Positions 27,701 through 40,605 are shown, numbered from the stretch's first letter. The stretch: DNA of 64,000 nucleotides from Bryoerythrophyllum caledonicum (GCA_963971425.1 OZ020515.1:36656371-36720370), one strand, 5' to 3'. Notes: a model not told the origin generated them from the sequence alone. Made by a program: numbers and translations.

Positions 27701-28427
27701 AGGTTGTTCTATGGCTTGTTCAGCCAAGGAGATATCCGTCCGGTATTTGGTTCAAGTCACTTTTTGTGGATCGAACTAAGCCATTATTGAGGTCTGGAAG
27801 ATCTGGCAGCGGAATCAATGGTTCAAGAGGACTTTGGAACTTGGCTCATCCAAATGGACCTGCACCTGTGGACTCTACGGAATCACGTGAGAATCAGCAA
27901 GAGGAGAAAACCACATTAGTGTCATCGTTAGGTGTTGAGACGGCCGGCATAGGTACTTCATCTCTTATTTAACAATTTTACTACTGAGACGTCTGCTACT
28001 TTGTGTGGTTTTCTACTGTCACATGAGGCTCTCTCACATTCGATTGACACAAATGCCATGATCCAGGAGAGTTGCTAGCCCCTTTCACAGAGCAGCTAGG
28101 AGGAGTTTGCACTCTACGATCTGCTGTGGCGTTAATGTACAAGTCTGTAAGTGGTGGCAGGTAATAATCCCTAACTGAATTGCTTTGTCTCTTCTACAAG
28201 TTCTAAAAATCTGGGAGCTTCAACAATTTTTTTTGTCGGAGTGTAGCGTATTATTTTCCTGAGCCCGCAACGTAGATCACTGTCTCATTTCCGTTTGGTG
28301 TTGGTTCTTCAGAATACCTTTGGCATTGGAGTTAGAAAAGGGAGCAAAGCTCCCACACACATTAGTGAGTGTACGTAAATTCTGGAGGTTGTGTTACGAA
28401 GCCATTTTTCCATCCACCCAAGTGTAG
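24783..28427 (+). CDS. PIGQ: GPI1/PIG-Q subunit of GPI-GlcNAc transferase, nine exons
   Basis: Exons are 24783–24962, 25458–25793, 25988–26143, 26303–26400, 26509–26721, 26824–27321, 27483–27952, 28067–28160 and 28313–28427. They total 2160 nt, or 719 residues, with matching phases. PIG-Q/GPI1 is a multi-pass ER membrane subunit of the complex that moves GlcNAc from UDP-GlcNAc to phosphatidylinositol, the first step of GPI-anchor synthesis. The evidence is the plant-type N-terminus (QCRLWWPRHL), the cytosolic segment ending KPKWVMDAV, the membrane part (GVPAGFKLNEELAARLG; AALWRLFG) and the highly conserved NPLRGRQDSYE followed by VEQLVVGSLMFTPLLLLLPT. The alternative donor GTAAGT at 28147 breaks the frame, so 28160 is preferred. 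Catalysis resides in another subunit (PIG-A), so no active site is expected. Confidence 0.94.
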
Positions 28428-29669
28428 CGCATGGGAGCTGAATTCTTTGGTGGCGATCAGTTTCAGTATCAATCATTTTCCAAAGCCCTTGCTGCATCGG
28501 AACCCATGCGATCTGTCTCCAGGTTCTGGGTTTTGCTTTTCAGGTTCGTTATTTCTAACTATCACCACATTATGTCTTCTTTTTGCAGGCATTCTTTCTT
28601 CTTGTCCTCATTGTGCAATGTTGTAATTTTTCCAGGGTTGGAACAGACTTGAGACCCTTTGTACCGAGGACTTCGCTAGGATGTAGAAGCTAGATTGTAA
28701 CTCTTTGTCCCCAAAAGATTAAACCTGGAATAGACGCATCATCTGATATCTCCAAATCAAATCATTGTGGAAATTGTTGCCAGCTCTTGTGAGGACGAGG
28801 CGAGATTTTCAATCTAGTTCTAGTTTCACTGCAGTACTATCTTAATTATCACTAACACACTGCTAGTCCGTGAGGCCGTTCTTTGGACAGTTGAGATTCT
28901 TTTTTATACAAAATGCTAGTCGGTGAGGCCGTTCAAGGGCGTGTACAACAGGATAAATAGTCAACAGAAATAATGTAGGCTGCCAATTCATCATTCATCA
29001 GTTTTACAAGCAACACATGTTCCTCTCGGTTTGGCATGCGTCACAGTGTTACTGTACTTGGACTCTGCAATCGTGGAGTCATCCTTATCCAGAACAGGAG
29101 AAGTAAAGAATATGCAGCCGACTCATTTGCTAAATAATATTATAAAAGATGAAACCGACTAAACTTGTATAAAGAAATAAATCTCTGCAGTCCAAAGACC
29201 TCCGAAGTCATTTTTGTAAAAATAATATAAAAGCATGCACCCCTGCCAAGGTTTGCCCACTCTCCAAGCATGCATGAACAACTTACTTCTAATAGATCTG
29301 CTTTTCATACATTCAGAATTGCCTTTGTGAACATTCCCGGTATCATGCTCAAGCAGTCAAATTTCTGGTACGCACTTGCTCACCATCTTTATTTGAAGCA
29401 TGCAGGGATCTTTCTCATAATAGCTTCAGTGGAAACACATTGCTTTACTTGACAAACTTTACGGTAGAGACGAGAAACTTACAAATAGCCGGACCTTTAT
29501 CTCACATGTGAGCTACCCTCAAACTTAAGAAAATCAGAAGAAGTCATGTAAATTGGTTCTGAGTTAAAAAAATTCTACTATAAGGTTCATCACAGCTAGA
29601 GTCGAACACCCAACCAGTCTGCAAATACCTATGTTCTTTTCATTGATTTTCGAGTAGTTTCACCCGAGA
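28428..29669. other. PIG-Q 3' region and spacer
   Basis: The first ~250 bp is probably the PIG-Q 3' untranslated region. A short direct repeat, TGCTAGTC(C/G)GTGAGGCCGTTC, occurs at about 28861 and 28913. No coding region is visible. Confidence 0.55.
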
Positions 29670-30402
29670 ATGTGGTTCAGAGCTGTTTTTCATGATAATG
29701 AACCTCCCATTGATGCATCGTTTGGCAGGGAGCTCGATGACATCAATCTGACAGGCACTCTAGACCTCGACATCATGCCCACTCAAAGCTCGAGCCTGCA
29801 ACTCGTAAGCCTCACAAACAACAAAGTAGCACACGTAGCTTACTCGGGTCGTGTTGCCAACATCATCGTCAAGTGAGTATTCCATTGGAGCAGCCATTCT
29901 ATTCGAAAAGTGAATGGTAGAGCTTTTGTGATGTTTGATGGTGTCCATGTGGTGAAATTGGAGGCACATAGTTTCGATGGTCTAGAAAGTTTTGTCTCAT
30001 GTTTGCAACTCACATCTCTTATAAAATCATATGTTGTTTAAACGATGATTGAAAGTGCGTGTCGAGCTCGTGGTGTGTTGGGAAATCCATACTGCGACAA
30101 CTCCACGTCTGGGACAAATGATTTTCTGTGAGCAAATATGCGTAGATACACTTACGCATCAGAGTTCTTTGTAACGTCACCCAAAGTTTTTGTACGACAC
30201 CGGTCTTTTTATATAATTTTGCTCATAGCTATTAACTGTGAAAAGAGCTTGCTGGCTCCCAAACTCAAGTTAGAAGTGCTTTTAGCCGCCCTCACTATGA
30301 ACCGTAACCATCTTTTTCTTATTTGAGCTGATTACGTTAGGCAGACTTTGATCATTTAAAATGAAATAAAGAGGTTTTCTGCTACAGAATTTGCAGAGTA
30401 TG

Positions 30403-30723
30403 AAGGCCCGTTCGCACTTGCACTTGCGGTGGACTTGCGTTCCGCATTAGGGTAATTTGAGAAAACATTTTCTTATTCAAAAACACTGTAGACTCTTGTC
30501 TCACACCAACTCAAGTCACTATTGCATATGGTTGCCGCACGCAAGCCAAGATGAGCCATTATTTTGCGTTAGTAAGTACTATTCAAGTGGCCGCAAGAAC
30601 TATTCACTTTTGGATTTTAGTTCATTAATTTTTTGAATGATTTTTTACATTTACCCTTATGACGCAGATTCTTGCAACACTTGCGGTGAACATGAGTTCT
30701 TCCGCCTAGTGCGAACGGGCCTT
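30403..30723. mobile_element. 321-bp MITE with AAGGCCCGTTCGCACT termini
   Basis: AAGGCCCGTTCGCACTTG at 30403 is mirrored by CTAGTGCGAACGGGCCTT ending at 30723, an ~18-bp inverted repeat with one mismatch. ACTTGCGGTG blocks also lie just inside both ends in opposite senses. No clear target duplication is visible, so the superfamily is open. It sits just before the juxtamembrane fragment of the broken receptor kinase. Confidence 0.75.
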
Positions 30724-31384
30724 GAGGTAAAGCCCACAATCTACACTTTCTCCGAATTGCAGGCCATCACCAAATCATTTTGCACCAAAGAGCTTTTGGG
30801 GCTGTTTACAGTGCTACGAGCTTTTTTGTTTGGAGGTTTTATTAACGTAAAATGAAGGAAATTGTACTCAGTTGCAAATGATGGAGTCTACCTTCACTAG
30901 TACAGATTAGGCTCTTTCCGACACTTTAAATTCAACACTTTTACACTGTACACATGTTTTCGACACCTTTCATGGCACTTTTTATTAACACTTCACTGGA
31001 AGAAGAAAAAAAAAAAAGTGAGATTTAGAGTGTCAAATTAAACCCCATTGGTACTAGTAATATCCGTGGAATTTTCCGGCTTCTGAAAATGGTTGTTGTG
31101 TCCACCAGGGAACTTTACCAAATGGGATTGAAGTGGCTGTGAAGCAATTGTACACAAAGTCGCAGCAGAGCCTCGACGACTTTCTCAACGAGATCGTCCT
31201 TGTTACTGCGGTCAAGCACCAAAGACCAGCCTCTCTTGGTGTACAAGTATGTTGAAAATGGCGACTTGGACCAGTTCTTATTTGGTACTTTCCATCCAAG
31301 TAACTTATCTGTGCTAAATGCATTCATGCGTGGATATTCTTAAGATTGCTTGCATTCAATGATCACTTCGTGCTGGCATACGTA

Positions 31385-32704
31385 CAGTCCCCTTCAGTAA
31401 AGATACGTACTTTTTGCATTCCTTGGGAAAGTAGTTTTCAGTGCTACCAACTTCGACACCATCTTGAGGGTTAGAAATTGTAATTTTACCTTGAAATTTT
31501 TGGCACAAGATCATTTCTATGTTGACAACACGTGTGAAAAATTCAAGGTCAGAAGTCAAATTAAAAAAAAAGATATTCAAGATCTACCAACATGGGTAGC
31601 ACTAAAAAAAGTTTCATAGCTACGAACTTTGACACCCTCCCAAGGATTGAATTTTTTGTTTTTTGTGCATGTTATTTTTGGCATAGCACCGTCTCTTTGT
31701 TTATTACATGTTTAAAGTCTAAAACATCCACACAAAGAGACATATTTAAAATCTAGCAACATGTGTAGTTGTGAGTGTAGTTGTAAGACACATTTCACTC
31801 CTCGCCAACTTTGACACACTCCCAAGGATTAAATCTTTTGTTTTTGCGCATGAAATTTTTGGCATGAAACCATTTCTATATCGAATACATGTGTGCCAAG
31901 TTTTAAGGCTAGAATACCTACATAGCAAAAGATTTTTGAAATCTACCAACATGTGTAGTTGTGAGAAACATTTCACTCTTGCCAAATTTGACACCCTCCC
32001 ATGGATTGAGTTTTATATTTTTCCCCATGTGATTTTGGACATGAGACCATCTCTATGTTGATTATATGTGTACTTAATATCAAGTCTAAAATATTCACGA
32101 TAGAAAAGAAAAAATCAAAATCTACCAACGTGCTAATTGTGAGAAACAACCAAGGGTACCATTTCAACTTTGGCACCTTCCCTAGGTTTGAAAAATTGTT
32201 ATTTTACTATGAAATTTTTAACACATGATCACCTCTATGAATATAATATGTGGGCCAAATTTCAAGGCCATAAGATAAATAATAAAACCCATATTCAAAA
32301 TCTACCAACATGTGTAACTATGAGAAACAATCTTGTGTATCTATTATTGTATTCATCACATGGCTTTGAAATTTAACACATATATTATCAGCATAAAGAT
32401 GATCTTGTGATAAAACTTTCATGGTAAAATATCAAATTTTCAGCCCTCAGGAGGGTGTCAAAATTGGCAGTAGTGAATGGCTTACAACTACACATGTTGG
32501 CAAAATTTGGAATATCTTTCTCTATATTCATCTTCTGGGCTTGAAATTTGGCACACATGTTGTCAACATAGAAGTGATCTTGTGCCAAAACTTTCATGGT
32601 AAAATAACAATTTTTTAAACCTCAAGAGGGTGTCAAAGTTGGCAGCCCTGAAAGTTACTATCCCTAGGAATGCAAAAAGTACGTATCTTTATTGAAGGGG
32701 ACTG
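31385..32704. mobile_element. Fold-back Tc1/mariner-like element made of inverted satellite arrays
   Basis: The 1320-bp element is flanked by TA (31383–31384, 32705–32706). Its ends are CAGTCCCCTTCAGTAAAG and the reverse complement of CAGTCCCCTTCAATAAAG. The inverted repeat goes on with few mismatches for about 85 bp, into the satellite. Inside, five copies of the ~180-bp unit run one way (GACACC-containing cores at about 31452, 31630, 31811, 31988 and 32170) and two run the other (32451, 32626). There is no coding sequence. CAGT termini with TA duplication are typical of Tc1-like elements. The satellite links it to the transposase relic at 19.2–20.6 kb. It lies within the broken receptor kinase gene. 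Confidence 0.88.
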
Positions 32705-32904
32705 TACTAGGAAACGAGGATGATAAAAAGAAGGATTGGACGATACGGAGGAACATATGCTATGAAGTGGCTGAAGGCATCCAGTACTTACACTTTGCAA
32801 ATCAGCCAAAGATCATCCATAGTGACATCAAGGTGTGCAACATGTTGTCAGACAAGAATCTGGAGCCAAAGATCGCAGATTTCGGTTTAGCATTTATTGT
32901 GTAA

Positions 32905-35094
32905 ACATTTACACTTACAGTTTTGAGTGAGGATCTCAAATCCAATTGGAAAATGGCTTCTTTTGATTTTCTTTTGAATTATTTAAAGCGAATCTTTGTA
33001 GACCATTGAAGGTTTAGTGGAGTACTTCATTCATATACTTATATCATCCACCAATCACATGCCACAATTTTGGCCATGTTTGGATCCACAACCAAATACA
33101 AGATGAATGGATTAGGAACCAAGGAGTTGGACATAGGTGCATTTATAGGAGATAACCGGCGGTCCCACCGTGAAATTGTATCCTCCACCTTGCTGAAAAT
33201 GGTGAATCAAATTTTTGTTCTTTATGCAAAGAAATGACAGAAAAGCACCACGTATGACATTACAATATGAATATGTAAAACTTTTAACAAGGGACGCATG
33301 GTGTTCATAGAGTAATGTTTAGATACTCATTACAATATGATTATTAAATGTTTAAATGATCAGTAAGCTTTTCTTAATCATATTGTAATGCATGCTTGAA
33401 GGATTAAGTCACATAACCATTACATAGTAATATTCACATGATCATTACAATATGATTATGTAAAACTTTAATCAAGCATGCTTGATGATGATGAATGGTG
33501 TTCATAGAGTTTATTGGAGATTTTTGTTGAACGTTGACCTTTGAATTGCTAGGTTTTTATATTATACCTTTCCAGGAATTTTATCTCAAAGCACTTTTCA
33601 TCAAATTATGTATTTTCATCCAATAATCTGAATGATATGACTGATACACATCTGCAGTAATAAGACTTTGAGTTGAGTCATTTATGAGAGGAGTCAATGT
33701 GACACAGTACGTGATTCCATACATGCTGAACTTTGTATTACAAAGACCATCTTTTATTCCATCCTTCAAAAAACTTCAGGTGTATGTACAGGCCAGGATA
33801 TCCGTGAGGGTCTGCAATGAGCAGCCCAAAAGACTCACTGGAGTGAATTAAAAAATCTACTATCAAAATTTTCAAACAGAATGTCTTCAAACCTGACCTT
33901 GTACAGAAGCAGCACATACCATAAACTATGTACATAAATAAATTACTGGACAAGATAACATAAATAAATTACTGGACAAGATCAAAGATATCAAAATGAA
34001 ACAACAGTGGATTTCTGGTGTCCGCTGTTTTCAAGGATTGGTGTGGTGTAAAACATCAAAATTGTGGTAAGCTGAGCATGTGCAAAGTCTCATGTCCTTT
34101 GCAAGTACTGTAAGATGCTCGTGCTTTTTAATGTTGCCTAAGTACATACCTATTTATGACTCTACCTGCACATCAGTGCATGAGTTATCTTACCAAACTA
34201 GTGCTGCTGTGTCAGGAATGTACATAGCTGAAATATATCATACTTTGGGGAACTTACATAGCCAGCCACTAGATAAACTTACAAAGAGTTTACCATAGAA
34301 TATGAAGTCATGGAGCCTAAAATCATGACATTAGAAATCAGAATATGACAAAGACCTTGCAGATGTTCTTACCAATGTTGATGATCCTCTTCTTTCAACT
34401 ATTTAGAATCCAATGAAGCCAGCAGAGTTTCCTTACACAGGAAGTTTAGTACAATGTAGGGAAGTTACGTAAGATTTTTTTTCATGAACATGGTTTAGTA
34501 GAAACTAAAATGTAGATCTAAAATAGTTGTCTGATAAAAGAAAATAATCCCGCATAATCACTACCATCATTCTACGTCATAATATCATATTTGTTACTTT
34601 GAATAATAAGAAATTGAGCTGCAAGAACTTAGAAATTCATATATACTATTTATTACATTTTTATCATCATGTTTATATTACGTGGAATAACATGATTTGA
34701 ATAAAAAAACAACATTGACAGTATGTCAAATCATGACAATTAACCATAAATTACAAATTGTTGATTTGTTTTCTTTGAACCGGACAATAAGTACATTAGT
34801 GTTGAGAATCCACCACACAAATTTCATACCTGGACATTATATATATACATTACAACGTTTGTAACAAAAAAAAATATTATACAGTAGAATGAATGGTAGC
34901 AATTGTGTGGACAATGCTGATCATTCTCTTTTATCAGAGAACTAGATAAAAACACACATTGATTTCTCCTGAACCTCTTTCATGATTCAAAAATCTTAAG
35001 GTAACTTCCCTTCACTGTCATAAACTTGATTGTGCAAGACCGAAACCAAAGAAATCACTCACACAAAAATCAGTGAATCCCGAAGACGAACTTT
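32905..35094. other. AT-rich spacer with small repeats
   Basis: A CATTACAATATGATTATGTA motif recurs in both orientations between about 33254 and 33510, as in a decayed inverted-repeat element. A 26-bp unit containing AAATAAATTACTGGACAAG is duplicated head to tail at 33932–33982. No gene is recognisable. Confidence 0.55.
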
Positions 35095-35356
35095 ACCTCG
35101 ATTCCTGAACGTCCACAAACTGACAAGATTACACTCCGTCCTCACGAGCTCCCTAGTTTTATCGTGACTACCGAACGTCGAGAGACTGTCAAGATTACAC
35201 TCCGTCCTCACAAACTCACTAGTCTTACCTTGATTACTGAACGTCCACAAACTGACAAGACTAGTTCACTTCGTCCTCACAGACTCACGAGCCAGCTTAT
35301 CTTGATTCCTGAACGTCCACAAACTGTCAAGATTACACTCCGTCCACACAAATGCA
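35095..35356. repeat. ~66-bp minisatellite, four copies
   Basis: Units contain CTGAACGTCCACAAACTG followed by AAGATTACACTCCGTCCTCAC. Copies start near 35103, 35169, 35237 and 35310, with small length changes. Further TCACAAACTCACGAG-like pieces continue to about 35540, so the block may have been longer. Confidence 0.85.
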
Positions 35357-38300
35357 CTAGCAAGTTGCAATACACTACCATGATGGAGCACAACCTCACT
35401 AGTGAGCTGTAACGCACCAGCAGCATGGAGCTTGAAACAGCAAACAAACTACTTGTCCTTGCAGGACCTCAACCCACAGGTTAGAGATGAGGTTTCAGTG
35501 GGAAAAGTATGGCATCGGCAACACTCCTCACAAACTCACGAGTCGATTGTAACGCACTACCAGCAGATACTTGACCGCCGACCGGTGATATGTAACCTAC
35601 AAAAGATCAGCAGGACCTTAACCTACAGATCAGAGATGGAAGATCAGCAATCAATATTAGGCGTTGGCAACACTCAGACCTTGCATTGGTTTGGTCTGAC
35701 ATAATCTCGACCTGAATATACAGAGGCTGAAGTTAGTGGACAACTGTGTGCGAGGTTGGAATGCCAGGGCTGGGCATGCCTTTATATTCGGTTACTACTG
35801 GTGCATGAGGTGCTTGAGTAATATTATAATTTACATGGAAGGAGAGTGGGAAGGACCACGTCCACAACTACACCAAACACAGTCTGAAGGTAGAGTGGAT
35901 TCATTCGTAACGTGCGTGGAAAATGATGTGGACCACATCAATTTTAGTTTTGAAACACAATTGATGTGGATACATTTCAACATGTGTCATGCCATTTCAT
36001 TGCCACCTCATGGCCACTCACTACCAAATATCTTCCACTCCTCAAACAACTTTGAAACATCCCACACTATTTTATAAGGAACATGATTTGATGTGGATTG
36101 AGATTTGCGGTGGACGACTGTAATTTACATGTACTGAAATTAGTGCAGGTATTTCGAAATAGTTTGATCCACACTGTATGCAGCATTTCGTGTTCCAGTT
36201 GTGCATAAGTCCAAAAACACGATAGTAAAAACAGGATAGAAATGGGCCCATGTGAGAACCACAATACACTGTGGCTTCTATGAATCCACACAAACCTACA
36301 CCGTCTTTTTCTGCACAACTTTAGCTCAAGATAGAGTCTATGATCTATATATATTCGTGGGAGTAATTTGATTATACCCTAGGTTGATTAAAAAAGGTCT
36401 GAGTGGTTTGACTACAACCAACCACTACACCGACCACATTATCTGGTGTGGATTGAAAAGTTACGTATCATCTATTCAATTTTACATCAAGCACATGCAT
36501 GTCAAGTTTTGAGAGGGTATTTATTTTCAAGCAATAAAAAAGATTCCAGGTAATTTCCAAGTAGTGTAAAAGTTCCAGATATACATATTATGGTCCACAC
36601 TATAGAAAGCGGTGTTGCTAGTTAAATATGCTCGAGAATAAAAGATCAGGCGACTCATTCAACGGCCGGCAGACCAGTTAACCCGACATTTAAACCCCTG
36701 ATTAATTAGTAGTATCGTTCAGTGGTCTGGGTCACGTAACGTGGATCATACCTTAGGTTGTTTTTTTCCATATATATAATATGCAACTTGCTGTTGTGAG
36801 TGGCTTGCGAGTTGTATCGTGTATTCCACAGAGTAAAATACGTCCCTTCCCGACTGACGTTTAAGGGTTAATATTGAAGATTGGCAAGTCTATCTTAAGA
36901 TGAATACTCTGTTCAGAAAATTGGAGGGGTTGTTAATTGGGTGCATGCATAATGCCGCATTCACACCGAGAGGTCAAGTTAGCGGTGCTACGAATCCTGT
37001 CCACACCAGTATCATCCATGAAAACTTTATTGCTTCCACCGCAAAATAAGAGCCAGGCAAGTTGGAGGTAGAAGTGAGGTGGAGATAGAGGTGTGTATTT
37101 CAAAACTGAAAGATTTCAGATACGTAGAGACCAAGCTGTTTGTAATCATGCATGGAGACATCTGTTGGGATTCCTTATTACTTATAAAAAGTTTATCTGT
37201 TGGAAGTGAACAGTGCTTCACACTTCTGTGCAATATCAAACCCATGTAGGTAGAGGAGATTTTGCTAGACCACCATGTCTACACCACCATGTGAAAATGG
37301 ACCTCGACATATGTACTGGAGTAGGTAATTATGTGAGTAGGTAATATGAGAGCCAACCCAGCAACTTCTGATTCTGAGAGACAATCTGATGATCAACCAA
37401 GGCTTCACGTGGTTCGAGATTACCTTAACTTGAGCATGGAGAGGGGTACCCTAGGGTGATATTCCATGAGGTTGGCGGATCAAACGCCACCGGCCTTAAA
37501 ATCTCTGATCTCTTCACGGAAAAACCTTGGTCACAAGTTGCATGCCGCGACTGTGAAAAGCAGTCTGTGTGGTTCCAAGAGAAAGACATCCTAGATTCAA
37601 AGCAACCGGGAAAGAACTGGTACTACTGATTTCTCGCGGCACTGGTTGAAATAAATCGCCGCTGGTCTACTGCTGACCAAAGAGTGATGACACGTTCTGA
37701 AGGCGTGTCCTTTCTGCGTGTCTCGCCCGGCTAGTCTCTCTCGTGAAGCTGGGCACCCCGTTCGAGAAGCTGAACTGTCGACCAGCTTAACTTATTAGGT
37801 CTCGTGACAGGCGTCGATTCATCTGTGAAGGAATGATCTCTGTAGTCTTTGTAGTACACGAGCAGATAAGCACTAATCAGTTGTACACGGGGTACATGAG
37901 CATGATTATCTCCAGTATCTGTGCTACATGAGGATGAATATTCTAAAAAGTTCATGTACGTGGGAGAAATGACGTCCAGCAAACTGACCAGGTTCGATCA
38001 TCCGCGTTGTTTGCGTGCAGCTGCCGGTGAATTAGCGCCGTCCGTGTAGCTGATCCCTGTCTTCAATATCTGGATGCCAGGATGATCACTTGTCGCTTGT
38101 GCATATTGTCAATTGTCCGTTCTCGCAGCTGGAAGATTCATGAGCCACATTTAAAATTAGAGCACGTGATAGAGTTTTTCGTAAAGTCACCATATCTTTT
38201 ACTTAATTTAACATAGAGTAATGCAAGTCCATCGTTGGGAATACTGCTACTGACTCCTGAAAAGCACATGCTACCTTGACCCTTACAGATCAGAGAAGCC

Positions 38301-40135
38301 ACCTTTGGGTTGCAACCTGATGTTTTTTGTGTAGGAATTGATAAAAAAAACTTCTCCTCTAACGCTTGTCATAACGCATCATTTAGCTAAATCTGGAAAA
38401 TTCAGTGAATTCTGGACTTTCTACCGAACGTATCTCCGGTTGAATTACACTAGAATCATCCGGAGATTTCTCAAATCACTGGGAGATGTGATCAACAGTC
38501 ATGATTTCTGGGCTTTGCATAGTGCAGTTGTAGTTAAGTATGTCATTTGAATATTTTTCTACATAAGGAGGACACTTGCTAGTTTTTAGATAAAATCAAC
38601 GGAGGACATTATATTTGCTATTGCATGGAGGTATGGTTGTCACATTTGACAAGTTACTATTTATTTCTTGTCCACGTCTAGTTTCTGAGATGTATCTCTC
38701 AAGTAGATGGAACCTGTCCAATGGACTTCTAATTCATTGTCCTTGATCTTTTGGTCAACCTTTTATTTCATGTCTGTCATACATTCGTAAACTCAATATA
38801 ATGGGCAATCTTGGTCATACTTTCTTCTACAGTGGAAACAAGTATAGAGGTTAGAATCATAATCTATCTTGTTCTAAATGTAGAATGGATTTTGTAGATG
38901 TACTATATGGCATTCAACTTAATTTTTGTGGTGTTTACAAGAACTAATTCAAATGTCTACTTGGCGTGCATTTTCTTACAATAGATGTCTAGTTTTTTAG
39001 CCATAAATGAATGTCATTCCTTCTTGATTTTGTGATGATAATGAATGCCACAAAAGTATCATTTTATCATTCATCAAAGGCAATGATGGTGTAAATGAGA
39101 TACTGTTATGAGTGAATATAAGACAATATTAATATTACAAACTAAAATTGTTATCAATCCTGCATTTCATATTTTACATCAAATGTATTTTTAGCAACTA
39201 CATAGGCACAATGCAAAAATAATATACAAAAAAACCTCGATAATTTTTTTAATTTTATGAGTATATAAATATTATCTTTGCTTCTATAGACACCTGCCAT
39301 ACTTCACCATGATCTTCAACTACCAAAGGATTTGAATTGCAATATAGAATAGTCTTTCTTTAGTTGTACCACATCTTTTAGCTCAAAGCTTCCAAATTCC
39401 TTGAAATGAAAGATTCAGTCAAGTTTATAATACTCTTTTCACATTCTAGTACTTAACAAGTCGCGCCAATGGTTTTGCTTTATATATTCAATGGCGATCC
39501 AATGCTCTTGTGTATTGCCGTTTGAGAGGGTTTTATTTTGCAATGAAAGCTCCATCTGTATCGATCCATATATACAATACATATATAAATAAAAAGAACA
39601 TAGCAATAAAAAATGTGTATAAAATGAACCATTGATAGATGATTAATAAGGATAACATTTACATTTTAAAAATATTATATTTTAATGATATTGAATTTGA
39701 GGACTACCATTTTGTAAGAAAATGATTTCTTATTTCAACGCTAATAGAATAATGTAAAAAATTATATACTCATAATATATGTGTTTCAAATGGACTTCTC
39801 ATCATATTAAAAACTCCAAGTGAACCTACCTCGTAGATGAACCATGCAACTTCTAGTAAATTCAATCCACCTACAACTTGTTTTTGTAAACATTTTGGTT
39901 AACAACTTTTGCAATTGATCTATGCCCAACATCCGATCCATAAGGATCATTGCCATTGCAATACCACCTGCCATTTGAAATAATAAAAACCAAGCTTTAG
40001 AAAAATAATTACTTTTTAATTACTATGCAGTGTTACAATGTTGATCGTTCATAAATTGTAGTAAATTCTCAAATGAATAAATTTATCAAAGCATATGATT
40101 TTCGTACCTTCCAACCAAGTTTTCTTCAATATATA
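35357..40135. other. Spacer without recognisable genes
   Basis: The sequence is AT-rich. Related phrases around 35440–35500 and 35600–35650 (AGGACCT(C/T)AACC) suggest a diverged duplication. A 57-codon open stretch at 37456–37629 looks protein-like but matches no family I know. Nothing else can be supported. Confidence 0.5.
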
Positions 40136-40605
40136 TCTACCTATATAACAAGCGACAGTCTGTCTGTCGTCCGCTCCCGGTCACGTGACCTTTGACTTCG
40201 CCATTTGAATCAAATGTACCCTTTGAATTGAATGTGAACTTTGAAAGAATTTATTGAGTTTTAAAATTGTATTATGTATTAAAAATAGAAAAATAAAACC
40301 ATAATTTCCGACATATTGAAACTACACAATATACTACCTTAGGTACATAAAATAAATGATAGTTATCTAAAGACAATAACACATATATGAAATAAATAAT
40401 GGGTATTTAAAGTGAAAATAGGTATATATAGTACATAATGTGTATGTAATAGGTAAATTTTATTTTTTCATTTACATATGTTTATTTAACTTGGGATTGC
40501 CCCGGCCAGTTAGTGACAACGGGTTTTATAATACAAAACATACAAACGTAAATTTAACACACCACCCTCCGCTCTCCCCGTCGAGACGACGGGTACCAAC
40601 TCTAG
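40136..40605 (+). mobile_element. 470-bp non-autonomous Helitron
   Basis: The element starts TCTACCTATATAACAAGCGA and ends in CTAG. A perfect 7-bp-stem hairpin (CCCGTCG AGA CGACGGG, 40578–40594) lies 7 bases before the CTAG. The flanking bases are A (40135) and T (40606), as expected for Helitron insertion between A and T with no duplication. There is no reading frame for a Rep/helicase. The 3' structure is textbook; the 5' end is defined only by TC and the A/T rule. Confidence 0.85.

Larger units (their letters stand above)
29670..32904 (+). pseudogene. Broken LRR receptor-like kinase gene
   Basis: Scattered fragments lie in the correct order on the plus strand. They are a leucine-rich repeat end (INLTGTLDLDIMP, SSSLQLVSLTNNKV; 29730–29830), an extracellular tail with GNPYCDNSTSGTND (~30085–30130), a juxtamembrane start (PTIYTFSELQAITKSF; ~30734–30785), the kinase N-lobe with the VAIK-type lysine (GIEVAVKQLY, then FLNEIVLV; ~31105–31210) and LVYKYVENGDLDQF, and the C-lobe start with IIHSDIKVCNMLSDKNL and KIADFGLA (32692–32904). 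The glycine-loop exon is absent, the catalytic HRD reads HSD, stops interrupt the frame, and the C-lobe ends soon after DFG. The order resembles plant LRR-VIII receptor kinases; the exact subgroup is uncertain. A MITE and a fold-back element lie within it. It is non-functional as a kinase. Confidence 0.82.

Noticed and set aside
29270..29452. Small open frame before the receptor kinase relic
   Set aside because: No signal-peptide or LRR pattern that would link it to the receptor gene.
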